From Pycnococcus provasolii (lineage: Eukaryota > Chlorophyta > Pseudoscourfieldiophyceae > Pseudoscourfieldiales), in contig CP150560.1 of assembly GCA_049487715.1 (NCBI GenBank), forward strand, positions 62,001 through 126,000: a stretch of 64,000 nt of DNA. Reading direction: 5' to 3'. Below the pieces are notes generated by a model. It worked only from the letters and a program-made list of their open reading frames with translations, had not been told where the DNA came from and searched no databases. Positions 1 to 7,833 of the stretch are shown here, in pieces (position 1 is the first letter of the stretch; each line of letters begins with the position of its first letter). A program made the translations under genes and the position numbers.

Positions 1-3000
1 GTGGTCGTGCAGAGTGCCACCGGAGCCGTGAGCTGGGGAGCGGGAGCCAACCAGTGCATCGGCCGTGACGAGAGTGCCAACGCCGTCGTCAGGGAGAACC
101 TCAAGGTTGTGCACTTCCGCGTTCCCGTGCCTTGCCAGATTGATGGCTCCGTGCTAGTCTGTGGCAAAGGATGGCACCTCGGCGACTGGGACACGGCGCG
201 CGCTGTGCCCCTGCAGCACGTCTCTGGCAACTTTTGGGCCGCGGATGTCGTGGTCGACGAAGCGGACATCAGTGCCTGCGAGTTCAAGTCGCTCGTGAAG
301 TTTGCCAACGGAACCATCAGCTGGGAGACGGGCGAGAACCATCGGATCACCGGCTACACTCCGGCGCAGCGCGTGACGTTGCCTGACTTGCAGAACCAGA
401 ACAGCCAAGATTCACCGGAGGCTGTAGCTCGCGCAAAGGACTTCGCGCAAGCCAGGGCTGCGCAGCTCAAGACGGACCTGACACCGGTTGAGACGAAGGT
501 TGTGCGCCTGCGCGTGCAGGCACCAAGCAAGCCGGGAGATATGGTGTACATCTGTGGATCTGTGCCAGCGCTCGGCTCGTGGCAGGAGGAATTTGCCGTG
601 CCGCTGACGAATGTGGGTGGCGACACGTGGTCCGTGGAAGTTGGGCTCCCCGTCAACCAGATTGGTGGCTGCGAGTTCAAGGTGCTGGTGAAGCACTTGA
701 ACGGCACGACCACCTGGGAAAAGGGACCCAACCAACGCGTCGAATACGACAGGAGGGCAGCGCCCGCTCAGGCGATGGAGGTGCCCCTCATGACGCCTCG
801 AAATGGCACGGATGTGGAGGCGGAGGCCAGGGCTCGAGCATTCGCCGAGGCGAAAGCTCGCGAGGAGCAGGAAGCCCGCGCGAGGGCCGAGACGGAGGCG
901 AGGGCCGTAGAAGAGGCTCGCGCTGCCGCGGAGGCTCAGGCTCGTGAGGAGGAGGAAGCCCGCGCGAGGGCCGAGGCGGAGGCGAGGGCCCAGGCCCAGG
1001 CTCAGGATCAGGCTAGACTTCGGGCGATCGCCGAGGCTAAGGCTCGCGAGGATGAGGAAGCTCGCGCGAGGGCCGAGGCGCAGGCTAGGGCGCAGGCGCA
1101 GGCTCGTGAGGAGGAGGAAGCCCGCGCGAGGGCCGAGGCGCAGGCGATGGCGCAGGCGCAGGCTCGTGAGGAGGAGGAAGCCCGACAGCGTGCGGTCGCG
1201 GAGGATCAGGCTCGTGAGGAGGAGGAAGCCCGACAGCGTGCGGTCGCGGAGGCTCAGGCTCGTGAGGAGGAGGAAGCCCGCGCGAGGGCCGAATCGGAGG
1301 CGAGGGCCGAGGCTAAGGCTCGCGCGATCGCGGAGGCAAAGGCTCGTGAAGAGCAGGAATCCCGCGCGAGGGCCGAGGCTAAGGCTCGTGAAGAGGAGGA
1401 AGTCCGACAGCGTGCGGTCGCGGAGGCTCAGGCTCGTGAGGAGGAGGAAGCCCGACAGCGTGCGGTCGCGCAGGCTAAGGCTCGCGAGGAGGAGGAAGCG
1501 AGACTTCGGGCGATCGCGGAGGAGAGGGCTCGCGAGGAGCAGGAAGCCCGAGAGAGGGCAGATGCTGAAGCGAGGTTGGTGGAAGAGGCTCAGGCTCGTG
1601 CGGAAGCGAAAGCACGTGAGGAGCGTGAAGCTCGCGAAAGGGCCGAGGCGGAAGCGAGGGCGTTCGCAGAGATGAAAGCTCGCGAGGAAGAGGAAGCTCG
1701 GCAGAGGGTGGAGGCGGAAGCGCGAGCTCGTGAGGAGCTCGAAGCCCGGGAGAGAGCGATGGAAGAGGCTCGCGCTGTCGCGGAAGCGATGGCTCGTGAG
1801 GCACAGGAAGCCCGAGAGAGGGAGGAGGAGGAAGCGAGGGCGTTCGCAGAGATGAAAGCTCGCAAGGAGGAGGAAGCTCGACAGAGGGCGGAGGCGGAGG
1901 CACGACTTCGTGAGGAGCTCGAAGCCCGCGAGAGAGCACTCGCAGAGGCGAAAGCACGTGAGGAGCAGGAAGCCCGAGAGAGGGAGGAGGCGCGAGCTTA
2001 CGCGGAGCAAAAAGCTCGCGAGGAGCACGAAGCTAGACTTCAGGCGATCGCGGCGGCTCAGGCTCGTGAGGAGGAGGAAGCCCGCCAGCGTGCATGGGCG
2101 GAGCAGAGAGCTCGTGAGGAGGAGGAGGCTCGACTTCGGGCGATCGCCGAGGCGAGGGCTCGCGAGGAGGAGGAAGCCCGACAACGTGCGATGGCCGAGG
2201 CGAGGGCTCGCGAGGAGGAAGAACGTGCGAAGGCTTTCGCGGAGGCGAGGGCTCGTGAAGAGGAAGATGCTAGACTCCAGGGCATCGTGCAGGCGAAGGC
2301 TCGTGAGGCGGATGAACGTGCCAGGGCTTTCGCGGCAGCCAAAGCTGAGCAAATGTCCGCTGCTACAACCGCTCAGGTGATAGAGGCACAGGAGCATGCT
2401 TCCGCAGCTGCAGCAGCAATGGCGAGGATCCACGAGGAGCAACAGTTTATGTCTGCTCGTCAGCAGGACGCGGATGCGAGGGCGCGGGCGTTTGCCGAGG
2501 CTAAGGCTCAGCAGACGAATTTCGCCGCGAGGCAGGAGGATGTTGCGGCCGAGATCGCGGCAAAGCTTCAGGCTAAAACGAGACAAATGGCCGACGTGGA
2601 AGCGAAGGCCATGGCTCAGCGTGAGGAGCAGCAGGCAGCTGCGGCGATGGCGACAAGGTATGAGGCGAACGCCGGATCGAGGGCGTGGGCTCGCCAGCAG
2701 GAGGAGGAGGCGCGTGCAAGGGCATTCGCGGAGGCAAAGGCTGGGCAAATGTCCTTCGCTTCGGGTGCAGATGTTCAGCAGAAGCAACAGCATGCTGCCG
2801 CAGGTGCCTTCGCCGCGATGGAACATGCAAAGGTGGAGACCCAAGCGAAGGCACAGGCTGAAGCTAGCGCGAGGGCTCAGCATCAGCTTATGGACGTTCG
2901 TAAGCGCGAGGCGGATGCCCGGGCGAAGGCTTTCGCAGACGCCAAGGCTGGGCACCTTTCTGCCGCCGCGGCTGACGATGCGGCGGTGGCGAACGCCAGT

Positions 3001-4311
3001 TTCGAAGCAAGAGGAAACGCCGCAGCACACCCGAGCACGCAGTCTCGAGAGGATCGGGCGAAGGCGTTTGCGGAGGCGAAGGCTGGGCTAGGGGCGGCGG
3101 TGTCGAAGGTGGGCAGCTGGTGGGACAATGCTGCCTCTTTTGTTGGCATGGCACCCAAGCAGAACGCGGCGTCGAATCCTTCATCGGGCACGAATGGTCG
3201 CGAAGAGCTCATGTCTGTTCGGCAGCGTGAAGCGGAAGCTCGTGCCAGGGCATTTGCCGAGGCGAAGGAGGGGCAGCTCACAGCCAACAGCCAGGGTGAG
3301 AGCTGTAGCTTGGGACAGCTGACCAACGGCAAGGCGGGTGGGCTCGACGTTCCAGGGCCTGTGGAAGGAGGTCTACTGGCCATCAGGCAGCAGGAAGCGC
3401 AGGCTCGCGCAAAGGCTTTTGCGGAGGCGAGGCAAGAGCAACTTGCGGTGCAAAAGACGAAGGTGGTGCACTTCCGCGTGAAGGTGCCCTGTGAGGAGGG
3501 AAACAGAGTGCTGCTGTGCGGATCCGTTGAACAGCTTGGCGAGTGGAATCCCAAGGCGGCTGTCCCGCTGCAGCGTGTTGCCGGTGATACGTGGTGTGCG
3601 GACATCGCGATCAACGAAAACGAAATCAGCAGTTGCGAGTTCAAGGTGATCGTGCGAGACCCTAACGGAACCATTAGCTGGGAAACGGGCCCGAACCAGC
3701 GCATTGGCCGAGGAGATGAGCCCGAGGCGAAAGCGGAGCCTCTGATTCCCGCTGTGGTGGAAAGGCAACCTGAGCAGGCTAGCAGTGCGGCAATGCCGGC
3801 TGCTCTGGACGATCCGCTGCACGGCGACAGACTTATGCTGTCTTCCGTGAACAGAAACCGCGATTCGGAGGCCCGTGCGAAGGCTTTTGCGGAGGCAAAG
3901 GCTGAGCAAATGTCATCTTCTTCGGGTGCCACAGCCGAGCAGCAACTAAAGGCTGAGCAGCTCGCCGCAAAGGCTGAGAGGCTCGCGAGCTCGGCAAGAA
4001 ATGATGGCGTGGCAGTGAAAAGTTTTGACGAGGTGGGTGCCGAGGCTGAGGCTGACGCAGTGTGGGCTTCCGCGATCGAGCAAGCGAAGGCGGATGCGCG
4101 ACAGAAGGCTGAGGCTGAGGCGACAGCGAACGCGGTCTGGAACGAGCAGGTGCAGGAAGAGCTTGAGCAGTACAAGCAGACGGAGGCACGCAAGCAGGCT
4201 GAGGCTCGCGCGAAGGCGTTCGCCAAGGCACTGGTGGACAGCGGTCTCGCTCCGCGTGGTTTGGACATCATCGCCACTCCGAATGGCGATTTCCGCTGCG
4301 TGGTTCTGTGA
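1..4311 (+). CDS. Giant multi-CBM20 starch-binding coiled-coil protein (5' partial)
   Basis: The reading frame is open from the first base, so the N-terminus lies outside the window. The first ~20 residues look like the tail of one CBM20 starch-binding domain. Complete CBM20 domains follow at about residues 34-122 and 163-250, and another at about 1153-1240. Each shows the family pattern: VCG/LCG, LG-x-W, AVPL, CEFK and W-E-x-G-x-N. Between them lie about 900 residues of Ala/Arg/Glu-rich coiled coil, first as 14-residue repeats (42-bp DNA repeats), then as spaced copies of an AFAEAKA motif. CBM20 plus long coiled coil recalls SAGA1/SAGA2 of the Chlamydomonas pyrenoid, which bind starch plates, so a role in starch or pyrenoid organisation is plausible but inferred. 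Repeat number could be affected by assembly. Stop is TGA at 4309-4311. Confidence 0.85.
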   Translation: MVVQSATGAVSWGAGANQCIGRDESANAVVRENLKVVHFRVPVPCQIDGSVLVCGKGWHLGDWDTARAVPLQHVSGNFWAADVVVDEADISACEFKSLVKFANGTISWETGENHRITGYTPAQRVTLPDLQNQNSQDSPEAVARAKDFAQARAAQLKTDLTPVETKVVRLRVQAPSKPGDMVYICGSVPALGSWQEEFAVPLTNVGGDTWSVEVGLPVNQIGGCEFKVLVKHLNGTTTWEKGPNQRVEYDRRAAPAQAMEVPLMTPRNGTDVEAEARARAFAEAKAREEQEARARAETEARAVEEARAAAEAQAREEEEARARAEAEARAQAQAQDQARLRAIAEAKAREDEEARARAEAQARAQAQAREEEEARARAEAQAMAQAQAREEEEARQRAVAEDQAREEEEARQRAVAEAQAREEEEARARAESEARAEAKARAIAEAKAREEQESRARAEAKAREEEEVRQRAVAEAQAREEEEARQRAVAQAKAREEEEARLRAIAEERAREEQEARERADAEARLVEEAQARAEAKAREEREARERAEAEARAFAEMKAREEEEARQRVEAEARAREELEARERAMEEARAVAEAMAREAQEAREREEEEARAFAEMKARKEEEARQRAEAEARLREELEARERALAEAKAREEQEAREREEARAYAEQKAREEHEARLQAIAAAQAREEEEARQRAWAEQRAREEEEARLRAIAEARAREEEEARQRAMAEARAREEEERAKAFAEARAREEEDARLQGIVQAKAREADERARAFAAAKAEQMSAATTAQVIEAQEHASAAAAAMARIHEEQQFMSARQQDADARARAFAEAKAQQTNFAARQEDVAAEIAAKLQAKTRQMADVEAKAMAQREEQQAAAAMATRYEANAGSRAWARQQEEEARARAFAEAKAGQMSFASGADVQQKQQHAAAGAFAAMEHAKVETQAKAQAEASARAQHQLMDVRKREADARAKAFADAKAGHLSAAAADDAAVANASFEARGNAAAHPSTQSREDRAKAFAEAKAGLGAAVSKVGSWWDNAASFVGMAPKQNAASNPSSGTNGREELMSVRQREAEARARAFAEAKEGQLTANSQGESCSLGQLTNGKAGGLDVPGPVEGGLLAIRQQEAQARAKAFAEARQEQLAVQKTKVVHFRVKVPCEEGNRVLLCGSVEQLGEWNPKAAVPLQRVAGDTWCADIAINENEISSCEFKVIVRDPNGTISWETGPNQRIGRGDEPEAKAEPLIPAVVERQPEQASSAAMPAALDDPLHGDRLMLSSVNRNRDSEARAKAFAEAKAEQMSSSSGATAEQQLKAEQLAAKAERLASSARNDGVAVKSFDEVGAEAEADAVWASAIEQAKADARQKAEAEATANAVWNEQVQEELEQYKQTEARKQAEARAKAFAKALVDSGLAPRGLDIIATPNGDFRCVVL
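820..2350 (+). repeat. Degenerate 42-bp (14-codon) tandem repeats inside the CBM20 coiled-coil gene
   Basis: The stretch is built from near-identical blocks reading GCTCGTGAGGAGGAGGAAGC followed by a variable Arg/Ala half, giving 14-residue units of the form [14 protein letters not shown]. Several neighbouring units (for example around 1165-1290 and 1390-1500) are almost identical in DNA, which indicates recent local duplication or conversion. Confidence 0.85.
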
Positions 4312-5179
4312 GAGACGCCGTATGTTAGTAACTGTCGGTCGACAAGACACAACCTTTTTTTGGCCATATCATTTCAGTTTTGCCTTTTTGTCCTGGTGTT
4401 GGACTTTCGGTATTCGTTGTTATACTCTCGCCCGATGCAAGCAACAATCCAACGCAATGTTTTATGTCGTGGAACAATGAATGTTTTTCGCACAAAAACT
4501 GTCCTGGAAGCAAATTAACCCCGAAGGAGTACCAATGCGAATTATGCGATCGCCCGAACAATTCGACGCACATGTGCAGAGATTCGGTTTCATCGCGCGG
4601 GTGTCCCTCGTCGTCCGCGTGGTACGAACAGCACCACACGGCGACGCCGTCAATCAACAGCCGGTGGTTTGTGACTTCCTCTAGTTCCTCGGTACGACGT
4701 GTGGACTCCCGCACACCCTCCTCGTGTTCGAGCGTACCTCCACCACTCTCCATGCTTGGCCGTTCGGCATGCGCGGCTTCAGCTGCGACATGCTTGGCGG
4801 AGCGTCACCTTCAAGCAAAATCCTCAGCCCACGGAGAGGCCTCGCGGCCGACGCGTACTTTATTAGCTCCTGCTCCACCTCATTCAGCCTAGGCGGAGCA
4901 ACGCCGCAGTGGTCGCCATAGTGATTGTTGGCGCGCTTCGCCAGCGCCACGCGCGTCGACCTGCTCGCGTGGGCGCCATTGATTTCGTTGCTCAAACACA
5001 AACCTTCCGTTATGAATGCCCCACTCAAATCTTGTTTTCGTTTTGGTCGGGATTCCCCACTATGTGCTCGACCGGGATCCCCAAGCCCTCCCTCCCCTGG
5101 CGCCGCCCCGACCCCCGGCCCCTCGTCTCGAGCTGTGTTGCCCCTCCTACATTACGGGTAGGCGTATGTCGTCTCGTAC
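4312..5179. other. Intergenic stretch between CBM20 gene and TPK
   Basis: Apart from the doubtful minus-strand gene listed separately, I see no repeat, RNA gene or recognisable element. The first ~200 bases are relatively AT-rich and probably hold the 3' UTR of the CBM20 gene. Confidence 0.5.
4325..4980 (-). CDS. Possible small unidentified gene, broken into two frames
   Basis: I do not recognise this product. Two overlapping minus-strand open stretches (about 4980-4681 and 4753-4325) both show the strong G/C preference at third codon positions seen in neighbouring genes. They lie in different frames. A 59-nt GT...AG segment could join them in frame (…RVVE then EVTNHRLLIDG…), but it is not AT-rich, so an indel is equally possible. 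No convincing ATG is seen for the first part; an ATG at about 4969 opens a different frame that ends quickly. The plus strand also has an open frame here (4380-4892) with several Cys residues, so strand is not certain. This may be a real gene, a decayed gene or chance. Confidence 0.3.
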
Positions 5180-6220
5180 ATGCTGACTGGCTGGCTGAAG
5201 CGCCGCTGCTTTATGTCGTTGTCGAGCTCCGCCATGAGCGCCGGTGGTAACTCCAGTGGGTCGGCGTCGGCGCTGCCTCCGGCGTGCAGGCAATTCAGCA
5301 CCGCATGTGCACCGCCGCTTGTGATTCCAACAACGCTTTCCAACGGTGGTTCGCCGTGTGAACCCACGGTAGTCACGCACTCCGACGTGTTCACGAGCCC
5401 GCGACGACCTGACGACGCGTGGGAGGTGGCGATTATGCTCAACTGGCGCATACCCGCGTGCGCACAACTGATTTGGAAGAGAGCGGACTGGAGAATCTGC
5501 GCCGACGGGGGGTCTAACAGACTGTACGATAGCGTGCAAATGGTCGCGCAGAACGCACCTCCACTCAATGCTATCTGTGGAGATATGGACAGTATACGGC
5601 AGGACGTCCTCGCGCACTTCACCGCGCAGGGCGTGAAGGTGCACGACCTGAGCCACGACCAGGATACCACGGACTTGCAGAAGGGACTCGCACTCGCGCG
5701 TGGCTTCTTTTCCAGTATGCGCGACACACACAAGAAGCAGCAACTTCGCGTCATCGCGCTCGGCGCGCTCGGAGGGCGGCTTGACCACACTCTTCAGAAC
5801 GTCAACACGCTGTACACGAGCAACGACGACGGAGGCGGCTCAACAACAGCGGAGGCGCCTATGGAGCTTGTGCTCGTGGGCGAGCACTCCACAGCGAGGC
5901 TTCTGCGCGGTCCGGCGGAGACGGGTGCATACGGTTGGACAGAGCACGCCGTACCTGTTGACCTCGTGCACGAGGGACCTACCTGTGGCATCTGCGCGCT
6001 CGCCAACGCAAGCCAAGGACGCGCGGGAGTTCGCGCCGTCACCTCAGGACTTCGTTGGAACCTCGACGGCTCGCAGGAGATGGCGATGGGCTTTGGTGCG
6101 CTGCAGTCGACGAGCAATCTCGTCGAACCGGTGTGCGTCGACGAGCACGGCCGCGGCCACGTTCGCGTTGCGACGTCCGGTCCCCTCCTTTGGACGACTG
6201 AGCTGAGAGGTGAAAGTTGA
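5180..6220 (+). CDS. TPK1: Thiamine pyrophosphokinase
   Basis: It transfers pyrophosphate from ATP to thiamine to make thiamine diphosphate (EC 2.7.6.2). Family motifs are all visible: ADGGSNRLYD near residue 108, GDMDSI, DQDTTDLQK, and ALGGRLDHTLQN, then the C-terminal thiamine-binding half with SGLRWNLDG and STSNLV. Length is 346 aa, longer than the roughly 240-260 aa usual for the eukaryotic enzyme because of a poorly conserved N-terminal ~90 residues and a Gly/Ser/Thr loop (DDGGGSTTAEA). ATGs at 5180, 5213 and 5234 are all possible starts; I used the first. The extra N-terminus could be a targeting leader, but it is not a clear one. The gene is uninterrupted. Confidence 0.9.
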   Translation: MLTGWLKRRCFMSLSSSAMSAGGNSSGSASALPPACRQFSTACAPPLVIPTTLSNGGSPCEPTVVTHSDVFTSPRRPDDAWEVAIMLNWRIPACAQLIWKRADWRICADGGSNRLYDSVQMVAQNAPPLNAICGDMDSIRQDVLAHFTAQGVKVHDLSHDQDTTDLQKGLALARGFFSSMRDTHKKQQLRVIALGALGGRLDHTLQNVNTLYTSNDDGGGSTTAEAPMELVLVGEHSTARLLRGPAETGAYGWTEHAVPVDLVHEGPTCGICALANASQGRAGVRAVTSGLRWNLDGSQEMAMGFGALQSTSNLVEPVCVDEHGRGHVRVATSGPLLWTTELRGES

Positions 6221-6346
6221 CGAGAGTTACCTCAATCTTGTAAAGTGACCTTTTTATCCATCCCATCAGGAGCAAAGATCAAAGACGGAAAGAGCCTGAG
6301 AGACCTCCGATGACAGGATTAGGGTGTAGGGTTAACCCAACCGCAT

Positions 6347-6370
6347 CCTAACCCTAACCCTAACCCTAAC
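6347..6370 (+). promoter_or_regulatory. CCCTAA array upstream of aldo/keto reductase
   Basis: Four tandem CCTAAC-type units end 110 bp before the ATG at 6480. The CCCTAA strand is the gene's sense strand. It is one of seven such short arrays in the window, all intergenic. Confidence 0.5.
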
Positions 6371-6479
6371 TCCCTCCCTTTCCCCTTAACCTTAGGCGTT
6401 AACTTTACCTGCCTGAGGTGACCCGTGTCGTCCGGCAAGCTCGCTGTCACTCTCTCGAGTGTAGTACTACTGCAGTGTC

Positions 6480-7724
6480 ATGTCCGAAGACGGCATACCG
6501 TCCCCGCCGCCCAAGCAAGCGCCATGCCCGCGCGTGCCTCTCGACCTCAGCGCGGCACAAAGCAACGGCAAGTCGTCGCAAGTGCCAGAAGTCTCGCGCC
6601 TCGTACTCGGATGCCAACACCTGGCCAGGTACCGCGACCCGTTCGCCTTCCTCGACGCCGCATACGCGTACGGAATCAACGCATTTGACTGCGCGGTTGC
6701 ATACGGAACGGACGATATACTAGGGAGGTGGCACACGGAAAGAGGAATACCGCGATCCAAGCTCTTCTTCCTCGTCAAGGGAGCGCACCCCGAAGGTGAC
6801 CCAGGCGTCGCGCCGAACCGCGTCAACAAGGCGGCGATAGAAGCTGACTTGGCAAAGGCGCTTCGGGAGCTACGCACGACGTACGCGGACGTGTACATGC
6901 TGCACCGCGACGACCCCGAGGAGGCTGACTTACCCGAGGTCGCCGCTTGCCTCGACAAGATTGTGCGCGACGGCAAGGCACGTGCGTATGGCCTGTGCAA
7001 CTGGACGCCCGCGCGCATAGACGCTGCCGCGTTCGCGGCGTCCGAAAGGCGACTCGTGCAGCCCGCCGCGTTCAGCGCCATGTACAGCATGACACTTCCA
7101 AAGACTCCACTCTACGTCGACACGACACTGATTGACGAAACCGCACGGTACCACTACGTGAGCTTTGGTAAGCCGGTGTTCGCGTGGGCAGCGCTGTGCC
7201 ACGGCTTCGCGTCCGGCAAGTACGACGAGAAGGAATGTGCGAATGCGACGTCGGGCATGAACAAGTTCGTCAAGGCGAAGTTTGGGACGCGCGAGAACTG
7301 GCTGAAGATGCAGAGGGCGCGTATCATGGCATCCAAGTACCGCTGCACGGTGAGCCAGATTGCCGTGGCATATGTCTGCCGAACTCCAGGACTCGACGCA
7401 TTTGCCATCGTCGGCTCGCGATCCGGCGACGTTTCGCGCATCGAGGAGGCTGTCGTCGGCGCGCACGTTCGGCTGTCTGAGGCAGATTGGGCGTATCTCG
7501 ACCTTGCGGACGAGCGCGAATCAGCAGCTCGAGAAGAGCACGCGGAGGACGTGGTCGCCTTCGAGGCGCACAGGAAGAAGGCATTGAAAGTCGCGAAGGC
7601 TGTTCAGCGCGCGGAGTTCTGGCGCAAGGTGATGGACGTCTGCGGCTTGCGGAGCTCGTTGCGCGCTTGGGCATTCCGCGTCGGGCTCATCGGCCGGAGC
7701 GTGAAGTTGGCGGACTTGTCATGA
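6480..7724 (+). CDS. Aldo/keto reductase family protein
   Basis: This is a 414-aa NAD(P)H-dependent oxidoreductase with a TIM-barrel fold. The catalytic set can be followed: Asp and Tyr in FDCAVAYGTDD (about residues 68-78), Lys in FLVKGAHP (about 98) and His in MLHRDDP (about 140). Later segments YGLCNWTPARID, AFSAMYSM and FAIVGSRSGDVSRIEEA match the substrate- and nucleotide-binding parts of bacterial-type AKRs. A C-terminal extension of about 60 charged residues (from REEHAED) goes beyond the barrel. The substrate cannot be assigned. The start at 6480 is the first in-frame ATG and lies shortly before the conserved barrel. Confidence 0.87.
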   Translation: MSEDGIPSPPPKQAPCPRVPLDLSAAQSNGKSSQVPEVSRLVLGCQHLARYRDPFAFLDAAYAYGINAFDCAVAYGTDDILGRWHTERGIPRSKLFFLVKGAHPEGDPGVAPNRVNKAAIEADLAKALRELRTTYADVYMLHRDDPEEADLPEVAACLDKIVRDGKARAYGLCNWTPARIDAAAFAASERRLVQPAAFSAMYSMTLPKTPLYVDTTLIDETARYHYVSFGKPVFAWAALCHGFASGKYDEKECANATSGMNKFVKAKFGTRENWLKMQRARIMASKYRCTVSQIAVAYVCRTPGLDAFAIVGSRSGDVSRIEEAVVGAHVRLSEADWAYLDLADERESAAREEHAEDVVAFEAHRKKALKVAKAVQRAEFWRKVMDVCGLRSSLRAWAFRVGLIGRSVKLADLS

Positions 7725-7833
7725 AGAGAGTGCCCACCTGCAACCACGTACAGCCTGTCCGGACACACACTGACCATAGACCAGACTACGTATTAGGGCC
7801 CTGACCCTAGCTCTTCGTTCGGGGGATCCACAC

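Noticed and set aside
412-4367. Long minus-strand frames (872 and 494 codons) opposite the CBM20 gene
   Set aside because: They are antisense of repeats and have Leu/Arg/Ser-biased composition with no domain.
6347-6370. CCCTAA arrays as chromosome ends or fused telomeres
   Set aside because: They are only 2-4 units long, scattered through gene-dense DNA and orientation-biased relative to genes.
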